Source: Climacteris rufus (lineage: Eukaryota; Chordata; Aves; Passeriformes; Climacteridae). Taken from it: a stretch of DNA of 64,000 bases. Shown here piece after piece: positions 26,721-40,770 of this stretch (positions are counted from its first letter, which is position 1; each line of letters begins with the position of its first letter). The notes beneath the pieces were generated by a model that had not been told where the DNA came from, searched no databases, and was given only the letters and a program-made list of their open reading frames with translations. A program made the translations under genes and the position numbers. The stretch lies in contig VZRZ01007418.1 of NCBI GenBank assembly GCA_013398175.1, positions 722,191 through 786,190 on the forward strand, in the 5' to 3' direction.

Positions 26721-29700
26721 TTTACACCAGAGTGCTCTCATTGTGTTCATTTCCACCTAAGATAACTGAAGGATGAATGACTTCCAGTCTAATAGACAGA
26801 CACTGGAGATGTCATTTCTATGGGAAGCTGCTACATTTTTAGATATTCTTCACACCATGGTGCCTTCTGCAATGAGGACAATTAGAGAAACCCCATTTAA
26901 ATGAAATGTGTGATTGATAAGTAAAACTGAATTTCATTGTTAAGGTATTTTTTCCATGTTGAAGTCAGGAAGAAACCTAAAACTTTGTCATTGATTTAGT
27001 TTCAAATCTGAAACCTATCAGAGCACAAGTGTCTCTGCAGTCATTGTTCACTGTTTCTCTTTACCTGCAACTGAAGATAGAAAGTGACAGCCAGGCTCCA
27101 GTGAAGGTCAGAGACCTAAATCATGAGACAGACCTTAGTCAAGGGCTGGCATTGCTACTGATGCCACAGTACCTTCTCTGACATAATTTGGACAGCTCAT
27201 TGATTAATAAGAATTGAAAGCTGTTATTTACAATTTTGTTTTTAAAAGAGAGTCATTAGGTCCATTCTTTATCCATAAGTGATGCTGTTATCCACAAAAA
27301 CTCAGTGGAAAGTTTCATGAATCCCAGCATTCTGCTTTAGAACCCACCTGGTCGAGAAATAAGTATTTATTTGATAACTTTTCATCACCTACATTTTCTA
27401 AAACATGTTTTCTTTCCATTTAAAGACTATAGTGTTATACACATGTGAAATTAATTATTCACAGGGAGCAATTTAGCTGATTCATATGGGATTATTTTCT
27501 TGCTTATGAATCAGCAAGGAAGTTTTAATTAGATCCAGTTGAAAAATTTTTAACAATCAAAAGGTCATTTACTCTATTCTCTACCACTGGTGGTCCATAT
27601 GGTTTCAGTGTAACTATTGCAGTTTATAAAAAATACAATCTTGCACTTCATTACACATGAAAAAAAAGTGACTAGGTGAACAATAAATGAATGTATAACA
27701 AACATCTGGAATCTGATCTTAAAATTTGATGAAAGATATTGTGTCCATTTTCTCAAAAACAGTTTATGAAATACCTTACAGTCACACTGACTTAGAAAAC
27801 CTCAAAAACACTGACTTAATCCAACTGGATTGGTGGTATTCCATACAGAGTTTATAATCTAGATACCCCAGTTTCTGCAGGAAATATAGAGGAGTGCTTC
27901 TTTAATCTTAGCCTTACCAGGGCTTCTTTAGCCTTACAATTACACATTTCCCCCCATATCCGATATAAATAATTCACAGATAAATTTTAACTCCTTGGGT
28001 TTTGCCTTATTCATTGTGTAGCTGAAAAAAAATATTTTCGCAGCAGTTTTTATATATTTAAAGGTTGTTATTGTATATGTTCTAAATCTGTTTTCTGTAT
28101 GTTAAACAATGCCAGATCTTTCAGGGTTTCCTCACAGAATGTGGTCTGTAGGTGTCCATTTTTCATGCCACTTTCTGTTTTATCCCTGATGGATCTACCT
28201 GAAAAGTATTATTAATAAAGAACAAATTATGGACTCCAGTGCCTGCAAAGTGAAAGGAATTTGCCAACTTGACAATTTCCATATCCTTGTGCCTCACAAT
28301 AATTATTTACGGGGTTTTTTTTGGAAAAGCTTAAAAAAATTACATCCCTTAAAAAGAAATTTTCACATGAAATGGGAAGTCAACTCTCAAATTATACATC
28401 TGCAGCAAAGTTGGAGACCATCTTCTTTAGTATGAAGTCAATCTGTATTATGAGTAATAGGCACTTACAGTAGTAATATAGGATTACTGTAAATACATTT
28501 AAACTATTAAATGGAAATTAAAAACATGAATATATATATAAATAGCTGTACCAGAATGTGCTTACTTTTGTGTTATCCTTGATCTCTCTTAGGCTATCTT
28601 TTTATCCTTCCTATACTGTCTGAATAAAGTGATACTTGTTTACTACCATGGAAAAATCAGCTGTGGAAGCACTGGAATGCCACTCAGAATATCCTGATGA
28701 AAGGGAGAAGCTTGGCCAGTGTGACAGCTCATTGATCTTCAGTTGCAAGGTACAAGTGACTGCTGGAGGGTTTGTGGGAGATTTGGAAGTGTCTCTATAA
28801 ACAATGCGCTGAAATTGGTCATAGAATAAACACTGTTCCCATGTATCATTGAGAGTATACTTCCAAGTGGATGGATCCAAAGTGCAGCTGCCACATTGTT
28901 CTCCATTAGGAGATGGCTAGATAGCCTGAAATGTGTTCTTTTTTGGGCTAGTGCTTCTGAGTTTCTGACTTGCCTTCTAGTCCTGATCTTGTATTCACAA
29001 TTCAAGCAGTTCCAGATAGTGTTGTACAATGTCATTATGTTGTGCCATAATATTCATAGTGACCAACTGACATGGAATTGTGCATCAGATTCTAATAGCT
29101 GACCTTAGTTTTTGTTTCATTTGATCAATATTGCTAATAGAGGAAAATATATCCTTATTTATTTCTGTGGAACTAGTTAGATACATTTTAAAAAGTGTGA
29201 TAACTCTGTTTCTCGCTCCTTGCTTTGATTTTTGTTCCTGGCTTTTGCTTGCAACAGCAGAGGATAAATCTGCCAAGTGCCCACCTGCTGGTTTTGTGGA
29301 TCATTTTCAAAGTTGTCACTGGCAGGTATCAAACTGAAAAAGTGCTATAGATAGGAAAAGTCTATCTACTGCAAGAGAAACTTGTTTTGGTTACAGCAGA
29401 TGTGAACACTGATAGTTCCTAAAGTGTACGAAACCAAGTTCTCTCTTATTTACACAAAATAGAGCAACTCCAACCAAGTCAGTGGTGGCAGTGCAGAACC
29501 ACATCAAAATGAGAGAATCCCTCAGCAGTGCTTTCTTCCCTTCAATCCATGGGTGCCATCCTGAACAGAGCTCACACTGGAAGCTAAGTTCATTAATATT
29601 TCAAGTAGAAAATGTACTGGCATCTGCCTGACTTCCCATCCCAAACTAAGAATAATTTGGCTGTGTGTCAATTGCTTCACAAAAATTCTCCAATTTGTGG

Positions 29701-30842
29701 ATTCTTGTATTTGAAAGCTACGCAAAAAAATATCCTGAAGAATGTTCTTAATCTTCTCAATCTGCCTCTAAATTTCGGTCTTTGATATCCTCAGGCAATA
29801 TTTGTGTCATTGCTTTCTTTCTGAGGTTTTAGTCTGCATTACTAAGTGCCTTATAATTATCTCAGCAATACAGGTGTATTTTTCCTAAAAAAAAAATTTA
29901 AATAAGAGGTTTCTGAGGCACAAGATGAGCTGCTTATGTTATAAACAAAACTACTGTATCAAGCTCTTACTGGCTACTCTTTCTGTCCTCTCTGTTTCTA
30001 AGTCCTGTAAATTTTCCAACTCTAAGTGGTGTTTACTGGAGGAATTATTTCAGTCAGATCCTTTTGCATGTTTCTCTACCCAATGGCCAGCTTTGTGTGC
30101 CAGATGCATTGGCTTCATTCTTGACATGTTCCAAGTCTTTCTGTCTGTTTTTCAGGATGATTTGGTAGATGAAATTTGTGTGCTTCTGTGATTAATTCTG
30201 AAGTTTGTTAGTGTTTTTTCTTTTTTCCTCCTTAAATTATATTTAATTATTTCTATGGCAATGATTTGCTTTAGCTTTTCGAAACCTGTCTGTAAACAAA
30301 TTAGGTGTAACAAATTTTAATGCAACTGGATTAAGAGCCCTGGACATGGTTTCAAGTACATCACATTTGAAGTCATAAATCCATTTTTAATTTTTCCTTC
30401 CAAATATCCAGGACTGATGCCCAGAGAAAATAATTGTTTAAAATTTAAATTACTATTCCATTAATTTTTGTTTGGATGGATTTTTTTATTTTAAGAAAGA
30501 TTTTACCTTTTTATAAAATAACCCTTTAATCTTAGTTTTCCAAGTCTAAACTAAATATGATCCTGTTTTAGGTAACATGGCATATTTAGCTATGCTTATG
30601 TTAGGCAGTTTTTAGCTTTTAAGAGTAACATGTTGTTATTTGTCTAATTAATCTGTAATTTGTGCAATATTTGCTAATGTAGCATGTGCTGTATGACATG
30701 TAAAAAGCTTATTGAAACTGTCTGGAAAGCATGAGACCCTCACTGACAGACACACAGTTTGAACTTAAACTGCCAAATGTACCTGCTATATCTGCTGAGA
30801 ATGAGGTGCTGCATTGTGTTCTGTTAATTCATGCATCCTTTG

Positions 30843-30861
30843 TAATTAGGCAGCCTAATTA
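30843..30861. repeat. Palindromic TAATTA pair (candidate homeodomain site)
   Basis: TAATTAGG, a three-base spacer, and CCTAATTA form a perfect palindrome. Each arm holds TAATTA, the core bound by many homeodomain proteins. It sits in an AT-rich block that could be a conserved non-coding element, but conservation cannot be assessed from one sequence. Confidence 0.45.
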
Positions 30862-31470
30862 AATTCTTCTTTTGCTCTAATGTACACGTGCTGAAAGATG
30901 ATGAGCAACAAAAAATAGCACTTTCTTTGGCATAAATGCTTTTAAGGTAATCACTCAGGAATCTTAAGGGACTTGAGGTGTTTTTCTTCTCTTTTTAAAG
31001 CATGATCTTTCATAGGAGGATGATTTAAAAGAAGCTGTAGTGTGTGCAAGCCATTATCTAATAGAAGGTTTGGTGGCATTTGAGGCATTATCAGGACGTA
31101 TTGTGTTCTTCTCAGAAAGAATTGATCTGTGTGAATTATAAAGACAAATGCATTTCTTGAAACTAGGCAACTTTTCTTTCACCATCCCAGCCCCATTACT
31201 TGCAGGGACCAGAGCATGCAGTCATGTAATGGAAGCCATTTGTAGAGAGAAATACTTTCAGTACATCCCCAAAACATTCAGGATCTAGGAGAAGCTGAGA
31301 AGTCCCAAGCTGATACTTTTGTAAGCTATTTACAAGTTGACTAATATACAGCACCTTGGGAAAAAAAGTGTCATTATATTTGATTGGACTGTATTTTATC
31401 AGAAACCAAACCTCTGTCAGTTATGTGATCAGAACCTTTACTTGTCACCCAGTTTCACAGATATTTTGTC

Positions 31471-31476
31471 CTTGTG
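31471..31476. repeat. Target-site duplication, left copy (CTTGTG)
   Basis: Six bases immediately before the TG terminus of the solo LTR, identical to 31775-31780. Confidence 0.85.
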
Positions 31477-31530
31477 TGTGGTAAAAACGACGGGAGACAA
31501 GCACATCCGATGATGATCCTCAAGTCTCAC

Positions 31531-31536
31531 TTTATT
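31531..31536 (-). terminator. LTR polyadenylation signal AATAAA
   Basis: TTTATT on the plus strand, about 55 bases before the minus-strand 3' end of the solo LTR. It lies close downstream of the TATA word. Confidence 0.7.
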
Positions 31537-31550
31537 TGCTAAAAGTTACA

Positions 31551-31560
31551 GTTTATATAC
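31551..31560 (-). promoter_or_regulatory. LTR TATA box
   Basis: GTATATAAAC on the minus strand, correctly placed upstream of the polyadenylation signal inside the solo LTR. Confidence 0.65.
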
Positions 31561-31774
31561 ACACTTCTCTCTTACTTTCTTATCTCTAACATTCCTTGTT
31601 GCCTCCCTTCACTTCGCTAAGTCCTGTTTCTCACATCTTGTTATCGTACAACTTCTTGCTCAAGGACACTTGAGTAAACTTGCTTCAGTTTGTTTTGTGG
31701 GAAATTACTGTCTTACCAGCTGCACTCGATCATGTCCTTTCTCCACTAACCATGCATCAATAACACTCTCGACA

Positions 31775-31780
31775 CTTGTG
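31775..31780. repeat. Target-site duplication, right copy (CTTGTG)
   Basis: Directly follows the CA terminus of the solo LTR and matches 31471-31476 in all six bases. Confidence 0.85.
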
Positions 31781-33819
31781 AGCCTTTGAGAGGGTGCCCT
31801 TGCATGGTAACCCTGGTATTTACAGTTTGGTAGCTAAAGTGGTTACCTACATGAATGAAATCCAGAGCTGGAGCAGAAATGCAGAACAGAACAATGTTCA
31901 CTCCTTACATGTGGCCTTTCTGTTGGGACTGGAGGCTTCCAGATCAATGCGCCCTGCCAGACTTCAAATCTGAGTATCTTAAGGTGATGTGAGTCTTGAG
32001 GGATGGTGACATTGGATAAAAATCCTGATTGAAGAAGTTTGCAATCTGAAAACAGATTTTATTTATTTGTTTTTAAAGCTTTCAAAGAATTAAAATTACT
32101 TGTGTGTGTGTGGCTGAAGGGCAGATAAGCAGTAAAACAAAGGATGGAATCACAGTGTCTTGGCCCCATGAGTGTTGCATAAATTCCTTGCCCAGACTGT
32201 GTCAAAGCAGATTCATCCAATATTATGAGCCCCATCTGTAAGCAGGCAGTTATATAAATGGGAAACTGCCAGCAGGACTCCAGATTGGGCCCTTCTGTTA
32301 AGTCAGGTAACTTTTGATTTGAAACCAGAGAGTAGGATGAATTGGCTCCCTCCACTTCCATACCAATTTAACAGACCACTCTCATTCCATTTCTCCTTCC
32401 ACTTCTTCATTTCTCCAGCCTGCCACTCTGTCAGAGTTGAGTTAACTGGGCAGGAGCTGAAATGGCACCATGGTGTTGGCCTGCTTTGCACCACTTGAGT
32501 GAAGGGTGGTACCAACATTGTGCTGCAGCTGGGTCTCACTACTGGGCAAATTAATGAGGATTGGTGCAGATTGTAATTCTAAACTAGTTTCTTCTGTATA
32601 AAAGACTACTGGGTATTAATTATAAAAAGATCTAATAATTTTTTCCTGAAAATGGATGAGACTAGCTTTGCTTCCTATAAAAGATAAAATATGTCATGGT
32701 TTCTGGGGTCATATTTTGCCATTTGTTTTGAAGTAGAGGGGAGTTTGCTTTACAAATGAGACTCAAACACAGCCCATTCTCAATTATTTTTGTTTCTTTC
32801 TTTATCAGCATGTTTTCTACCTTGTGTTCAGCTGTGCTAAGGGCTGTTCAAAGTGACAGTCAATTATTAGGCTGTACTGGAAAACAATTTGCTACTTGTA
32901 CAGGACTCTTGCACCCCGTGCTCCAGGGATGAGAATTATTAGTTTATAAACACTTTGCCCTTCGAGGTTCATTTCAGAGTCCATTTAAGCTTCTACAGCC
33001 CTCCATGCTCTCTCTCACTGCAGTGAGATGTAGAATGACTGACTCTAATGCGCTGGACAGATGAGATCACAGATCTGATGAGGAGGAACTCTAATTCACT
33101 TCACAAAATGCTAGAGTAGGAGACAGAGAATTGTTAGGAGTGAAAATTCAGGAAATGGGGAAAGCCTGTGATAATGCCTGGTCTCTGTCTGCCCTTACCT
33201 TGTCAATTTGTGTGTCAGATGTAGGGTGCATTAGTAGAGTGAGCGTTTTACATGAATTTTGCATCCCCTGGAGAGGATTTCAAGTCATAATTGGAGACAG
33301 CCTGAATAACTATGAATCAGTAATGAGAAACATCAGACCAGAATCCATTCAGATTAATTCACTTCCCAAGTGGGAGGGAGTGAGAAGCATTTTGCAGAAC
33401 ACCAGTGGGGGCACTTGCTGCACCCTTTGTGGCTGCTGATGCCTGTTTCTCCACATCCCAAAATCTTAGCAGAGCAGGCAATGAGAACACTGCTGGAGCT
33501 TAAGCTCCAGGTCTGTCATTGCCCCGAGAACCAAATTATTTTGTTCACACCTCTGATATCTAATTTGTCTCACCCTGGATGAAATTTGACCCAGTGCAAC
33601 AAAGTTTTATGCTTTTCCTACTGTTCTCTCAAAATTTTGAAATCTAAATTCTAATATAAATGATATTTTAAGTATTGGAGTGGAGCTCTTTTTTTTAATA
33701 GAGGCATGAGAATCCCTGCCTGTCTGTTAGATTTTAGTTGTTCTGCAGCTGCAGTGAACTGTGTGAGTAACAATTCTTTAACCAAATTATAGTCTGGGAT
33801 TTTAAGAATAACCAGTCCT

Positions 33820-33836
33820 ACACACACACACACACT
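33820..33836. repeat. (CA)n microsatellite
   Basis: About eight uninterrupted CA units. Likely polymorphic at low level. Confidence 0.85.
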
Positions 33837-36800
33837 CCATCCACTTCCCTTTAAAACAATCACTTTTAAAACAGTAGAGCACTTCTTTTACCCTCAAAAC
33901 CCATTCCAGGATTGGGCAAAAGGTTTTACTGTGAGGTTGCTTTCTTAAATTCTTGAAAAATCACGTTCAGTCTTTGCTTGTGGAGCTTTTTGTAGTGGGG
34001 CCTACTGTTTTTTAAATACTTTTAAGTCCTTATTCTCTCTGTTTTGTTAAATTACTGTACAATTTTTTTTTCCCCAAGTATGGTTAGTTCCTAAAGTATC
34101 AATAATAGGACAGATTAACCTTGCTTGGTGTTTATAGAGGTACAGCCAGACCTTAATGCACAGTACAGTTACACAGAAACTGGTCCTTGAAAAATAATCT
34201 CAGAGCTACTAGCGACATAGATTAAGAATTTCTGAAGTTTACATGAAATTATTTGAATCTTGAGTACATGAAATTCAGTTAACATATAAAATGAGAATTT
34301 TTTTCAGATTTTGAATTTAAGTCAATTTCGGGTTGGTTCATAGAATATGGCTCAGCACATCCTACCTGATCCAATTATAAGATCAAATAGAAAGAGGTAG
34401 GCTCTACTTCTACTCTGAATACACAGATGTTACTGCCATTAATGAGAACAAATCCCTGAATTGCTTTTAAGTACCCCAGAAAGCAAAAGCTACTTACTGC
34501 AGTTGACTACTTTGCACAATTAGTGGATCCTCATCCTAAGCTAATGGCACTTACCTGCCAGTACAAAGTCAATTAACAGCCTTCAAGATATCACAAGATA
34601 GCAGTAATTTCTGTCACCACAGGAATATTAGTACACTTCAAAACTGGAAGGGACCTGAATGACTGTGACTCTTAGTAAATGCTTACATTGTTATGCATTC
34701 AAAGTCAGCTTTATGTGGGTTGATGCCACTGTAGTATTGTTACTATACATTAATAATGAGCATTATGTGCCATTTTATGATGTCAGTGCAAATCCAGGAA
34801 GATTACACTAAGGTGATAAAAGAATCCTCTGTTGACTGAAGTTTATGGGGACTTGGTTTTCAAGCATTTAAATGAAGAAGTGGTTTCAGAGCCTCTAGAT
34901 AACTACAAGGTATATTAATATTAACATAGTGGAATTACCAAACAAAGACAGCAGGATAATTGTGGTGCAGGCAGCTGGAGACAGGACTCAGCTTCTCCAT
35001 TTTCCCAGTACATAAAGAAATTGGTAACTCATTACAGGGTGGCCAAGGAAAATTATTTAGAAGAGAGAACCATGCAGGATGGTGTCAAGGTCAGCAAGGA
35101 CACTGCTGACCCAGTGATGTCTACTTTGGGAGAGGGAAGTGGCACCTGACTGAAGAAAGTGTTAAATAGTCTTTAATGTGGATAAAACCTGTGGAAGTTC
35201 AAAGTGCTTTGCAGGGCCCTGCTTTCAGCTGAGTAAGCGATGGAGCTCAGAGGCTGGCCCCTGCCTGCCTCTTCTGAGCAAGTAACTTGCTGCAGGCAGA
35301 AACAGTTGCTTCAAAATAGATGTGTAGAAGTGAGGAAAAAGAGTGGAAATTCCTTTAGGAACTACTGTGAGACCTTAATCCCCTTCCATGAGAATTTTAA
35401 CTCTGTCATGCGATAGCTGTAAGCAGCAGGACACAAAACAGTAAGAATAGTTTTCAATGCCATGGGGATCAGTTGTGAGGAACTTAATGACCTGGTAATT
35501 TCTTTCCTCTTTTTCCTTCTGAGTGTGTGAGGTGTCCTTTCATGCAGCATTGCATTCTGGTGCTTTCTGTTCAGATAGTCTGAATCACACCAGGAGGTTT
35601 TTGACTAAGATACAGCTGGTTGTGTATGTGTAGTCTGAGTCTGAAACAGCTTATTGTACATATATGTGTGTCTGAACAGCAAAAATATAGAATATATAGG
35701 ATATTACAAGGTTTTGATTTCTTCAGTGGGCATGCATGTTCACATTAATCAAAAAAAACCCAACCACCTACCCTTTTATTTTTCTCAGGTGTCATCTTTG
35801 CTTTCATTGCTAAGGACGCAACAAATCAATCCTAATTAGTAGCCTGATTGAACAGTCTAAGGACTAATCAATATTAAACCAAATGCTCTTACCGATCATC
35901 TGTCAGTTTTCTTTTTAGGAAGCTGCCAAAGTCATATCTTTAATTGCTTCTTTGACATTGATTTCTAGAAAGATCTTTTAGCTGGATTTTAAACCAGCAC
36001 CAAAAGGAGTATCTGGGTCCATCAGAAATTAGTAGTCTTATTAGTAATTTGAAATTCAAAAATGACTAGGGTGATATCTGGTAAGTAAATGTAACTGTTA
36101 GGTGGAAAAGTATAATTTAAATATTTAAAGCCGCCCTGCCCCTCTCAGCTGAATCCCAAACTCTCTCTGGGACAACATTTCAGCAGATATATATCAGCTG
36201 ATTTATGCCAGCTAAGGATCTCATTCTTACAGGAGAAGACAAATCATGAGTTTTCTTTTTTTGTTCTAAATAATTTATACTAGCATGTAAAGAAAAGATG
36301 TATGAAAATACTGTAGTAATCAAGAATTGAAAGAACGATGCTGGATTATCTCAACAGCAGTGTCAGCAGTCAGTATAAAATCCCAGTGTATTTAAAGCTG
36401 TGCATTGCCAGTAGAAATCCTTTCAGTTTGAGGGAAATTCAATGGAAAATTCCATAAGACTTTTAAATTTTCCTATGATGATATGATTTTTTTGTTAATG
36501 AGCATTCAGCCGAAATTGTCCTCTCCTGGAAATAGAGCATCCTGCTCTTCCAAAGCTGCCATTTGGAACTTGCTGTTAGAGCTGTGAGCCTTGCCTTGCT
36601 GCAGCAGTTCAATTAATTTCAGAGGGGTTCTAGTTGCTCAGATCTGATTTCTCTTTCTGTTTGAATCATAAGTCATTGCATTTTTCAACCTTGTAAGAGA
36701 GGATTATTTCCTTATAGTGCCGAGATCTTGTTCCTGTCCTCCATTATATGAATTCAATCAAATAATCACATAAATCAAGTAACTATTTAATCAATTAAAT

Positions 36801-39800
36801 CAAAGTAATATTTGAAAGAACAGGTGTTGTCCATAAAAAGGTAACCAAATCTTAATCTGGCTTTTAATTATGTAGGGCTCTGCAGTTAGTAAATGTAATT
36901 TCCAGACTAAATCCTTTTCTGCCAGTTTAAAATCTGCAATTTAAACCAGTTTCCTGCATTCACTAACGCTCTTGTGAGGGGAGGGAAATAGCAGGTTGGT
37001 AACAGCTACTATTCCCAAAATGTCCTAACTCTGATCTTGACATGATCCATAAGATGCTACTCCTGTCCAAAGCAGGCTTGAGATAACAACAATCCTTTCT
37101 TGAGCTTTTTTTTGCTACAGTGTGGGATATTTTTAATGTGATATTTTTGTTCTTCAGTTAAAACCATGAAAGAGACCTATTTCTTACTGGATTTGCTTGT
37201 AGTGTGAGTTTTCCTAGAGGATTGTCACTGAAGAGTTACACAGGTGTGTTATTTGGGACTTTAACTGATTACATCTCTAAATGTTGCAAAAATGCAATGA
37301 ATTTTATAACTGATTAAATATGAAATCTGAGAGCACATCCAAAAAAAGTAGGATTTTTTGAAATAAAGTCCTTCCTCAAAGGACAATGAGGATGACAGCC
37401 TGCAAAGCTTTCAATATGTTTAGAGAAATTGGAAAAAAATAGATTATTTAATTCACATATGTTGAGAGTAATGGAGATGTGCTTGACATCTGGAAAGAAA
37501 GAATGGCAAATGTTCAAAATTCTGCTGCTACATCAAGCAAGTCTCTGTGCAGGGATAACAGAAGATAAATTGGTCTTCATGTGAAAAATGTAATTTTGGA
37601 AAATGACTTTTCATTCGTTTCATAGCCCTGTAGCTTATGTGCAATAAAAAAACCCCAAAAACTTTCAGGGAAACTATAATTATTTACCTATATACCTTCA
37701 GTTTTGCTCAGTTTTGGTTTGTTACTAAATACACATCCAGTGTCCTGGACGATCCACTTAAGTATTCTTATGTAAACATGTTTGGTAAAGTAATGTGTGT
37801 TAGATTTATGGCCAGCTGAAACCTGGGATGTGCAATAAGTAAGTCTTCCTTTCCATTTTAGTGTGGGTGAGGCAGCTGTGACAGATTAAAGGACCTGGAG
37901 CTTTGCATCTTGTCAGAATGAGAAATAAGGACCAGCAGATGTTATGCATTTTGACTGCAGGGTGGGTGTTGATGAATTTGGTTGGGCAATTTTCTCAAAC
38001 ACAGGTAAAAACAGACAGAAGATATAGATTTTCAAGGAGGCTATGAGTTTCCTGCTGCCTCACACCTCATATCCTGCAGATGATCTTGTCAGGTGGCCCA
38101 AGAGTGGCTGCAATGTCTGCCCACCTTACTGTGCTTGTGAATATAACTGGACCCTGAAATCCCTGGCTTCAGAAAGATTCCTGCTGTTGGGCCTGGAAGA
38201 CTGACATTTTGGGCCATTCTAAGTACAGATCACGGAGGATGGAAAGTTGAATGAAAGTGTAAAAATTTGCTATAAAAAAGAGCATAGAAAGATTTTTTAA
38301 AAAAATCTTGAACCTGTTGTTCAGGATTTGAGAATTGGGGAGAGTTTATAAATCATTTGAGCATTTTAATAACCTGACTGAAGTAGAACAAATGCATTAT
38401 GAACCAGAGGTTTGTCCAGGCACACCTGTAATCTGTCTTTGTGTGACCACAAAACTAGAGGTGCTAGTCTCGTTCTCATCTTTCTCCTCTCTTCACTTTA
38501 AGAGTATCATGTCACATACTATCAGAATATGACCTCCTTTTCCACCTTTGAAAATTGGTGCCAGTCTGATATTTTTTTTTCCGTCAAGTGGAGAAGGTGG
38601 CAAGACAAGGATACAGGTCTGAGCAACAGGTGATGTTCTTTCCTACGTTTAACTCGTTTTTTCCCCCCAGTATACATTCCTGAATGTGGAAAAGAATTTT
38701 AAAGCCCAAGAGTGCTAACTCAGCTGCTCCATGTCAGTAGAGAAAAAGGTGATGTCAACTGTTTTCACTTCTTGTCAAGGCATGCAAGAAAATTCTTTCA
38801 CTTCAGTGGTAACATTTTCCTAAGTTTGCAGTGTAGGAGACAGGGGGAATGGACTGAGAGATGTGCAGGCCTTAGAACAGCCCATGGACCTGCATAGTAT
38901 TAGGATGTGCAATGCCTCTAGGAATCAAGGGAAGGACAGGAGACATAGCACTGGTTGAGGGAGGTTGCTCTGGGGGCAGAAACCAAAACTGTGCTACAGA
39001 CAACTCCCTGGTCTATTTGCATTCCTCAGCACTGGGGCTGCTTTTAGCTGGCCCACAACTTCCCTCAGGAATCCTGGCTGACACACCTGTGCATCTCCTG
39101 CCTGAGTGCTGAAGTGGAGCCTGGGACATATGGTACAGATTAAGGATTTTGCTCAACTTTTTTGCTTCTTTAAAAGACAGGTGACATTGGAGACTCATGG
39201 GGACAGCAGCTGGTGGTATCTCAACACTGGCTTCCAACATTTTGCACCAAAGTGAGCAGAGAGGAGAGTGGTACCAAGCATTGTGCCCAAAGATAGGAAA
39301 CTATATACACTGCTGAAATCTCGCCTGCAGCAGTAATTTGTTTTCTGAGAGGAACACACATTCAGTAAACTATGCCTTCAGTTATGCCTTCCAGCTGGAA
39401 ACCTTTAAATCATTTGGTATCAGGTAACCATTCACTTTCTGTCATTCTCCACATATGCCTGATATTGTGATTTGTTTATTGCTTATTCTAATGTGTTACC
39501 CTACACTGTAAATATACATCTTGATTTGTCAAGTGTCTTGGCAGCTAATATGCTGCTATACCTGGGAGAGACATTTTCATAAACAAATATTTACAGAAAA
39601 TCTTATATTCTCGTATATCATGATGTAAAAATACTTTGTTTAAATTCTGTACAGAATACATCCATTGGGACAGCACTTGAGATTAAAGAAATGCATCTGG
39701 GGAAATAAAGAACTAAAATGTACAAAGCTGAAAATGGTAAACACTGAGTAGCTATTGCAGTCTTGATAATAGACAGTAAAGTCCCTAAACAAGAGAAATT

Positions 39801-40689
39801 GTGTGTCCTTCACTGTCCATTTGCCTTAGTGCTGTGTGTGCAGCTATGAAACTAAGGGTCTTTGTTTTACTTCGGCTTCTAAGAGCCTTTCTGATACAAG
39901 AAAGCAAACTCTTTTTATGATAACCATTTCTGTAGCCTTTTATAATCCTGAACTCTCATAAAGTAGTCTTACTTCATGATTTTCTTTATGAAAATTGTTT
40001 CTTTATGAAAGATTGTTTTAGCATGTGTTTATTCTTCATATATGGAAAAAGAGAAGTGTCTTGTAGTGAAAGATGAATCAGCGTTCTGAGCTAAGAAATA
40101 TCCTAGTCATGCACTTGGTGTATGTTTAATACTGCAATCAGACTGCCTTATTGAGGGGACAAAATCCTGGAAAGTTCCTATCAGGGTTCATGATAAACTG
40201 AGCAGTGATTTAAAGACATGTAAAAGCACCTCACTTATTCTTCTTATTCCTTATCCTTTACGCAGAGGAACTGCAGTGCTGATTTTTTTCTTCTTGTCAT
40301 GAATGCTGTAGAGGCTTTTTATTTTAAGGGGTTTTTTTTTGTGTTTATTTCATCTCTGCATTAACAAAGTGAAGCAGGTGGTTGTCTGTCATCATCCTTT
40401 TTAATATATTTTTTACACTCATCTATGTTAGCTTCAGAGAGATAATTTTGAAAAAGCTTTGTCTTACAAAGCAAGTCTTTCAAGTATAAATTGATGCTGA
40501 GTATACTCAGGTGACACAGACACAGATGGCACTTTCTCGAAGTGAGCAAGGCAGCTTTTAACCATCACTGAGGGAATGGAGTTTTTAATGAATCTCGAGT
40601 ACAGAAAGCTAATGTATCTTTTGAAAACTAAGTGACCAAAATAGATTGTGCTTCTATGAGGTGATATATGATTTTTCAGGACTTTTATA

Positions 40690-40770
40690 TTAAAAAAAAA
40701 CCCAAAAAACCCTGAACAGCAAAAAACCCCGAATCTCCCCAAAGGACAACTAATGCCCAAACCCCCACCT
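40690..40770. repeat. A/C-rich low-complexity tract
   Basis: Alternating runs of A and C (AAAAACCC-type) with very few G or T on the plus strand. It explains a G/F-rich minus-strand open frame, which is therefore not a gene. Confidence 0.7.

Larger units (their letters stand above)
24506..31470. other. AT-rich non-coding DNA, possible regulatory patches
   Basis: No gene is supported. The block includes short inverted repeats at 26683-26720 and 30843-30861 (listed separately). 30200-30960 is strongly AT-rich with clustered TAATTA-type homeodomain words. Short open frames (up to about 100 codons) have no recognisable features. Confidence 0.55.
31477..31774 (-). mobile_element. Intact solo LTR, ERVK/alpharetrovirus-like
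   Basis: A 298-base element begins TGTGGT and ends CGACA on the plus strand, so both ends satisfy the TG...CA rule. It is bounded by a perfect 6-base direct repeat (CTTGTG). A 6-base duplication with a short LTR of about 300 bases is the pattern of ERVK-class and alpharetroviral integrations. Transcription is inferred on the minus strand: a TATA word (GTATATAAAC, reverse of 31551-31560) is followed only 14 bases later by AATAAA (reverse of 31531-31536). This implies a very short R region, as in avian alpharetroviruses. No internal genes remain, consistent with LTR-LTR recombination. Confidence 0.85.

Noticed and set aside
34636..34680. Possible CR1 fragment around ACTGGAAGGGACCT
   Set aside because: Only about 14 bases resemble the CR1 reverse-strand start, and the following sequence does not continue the match.
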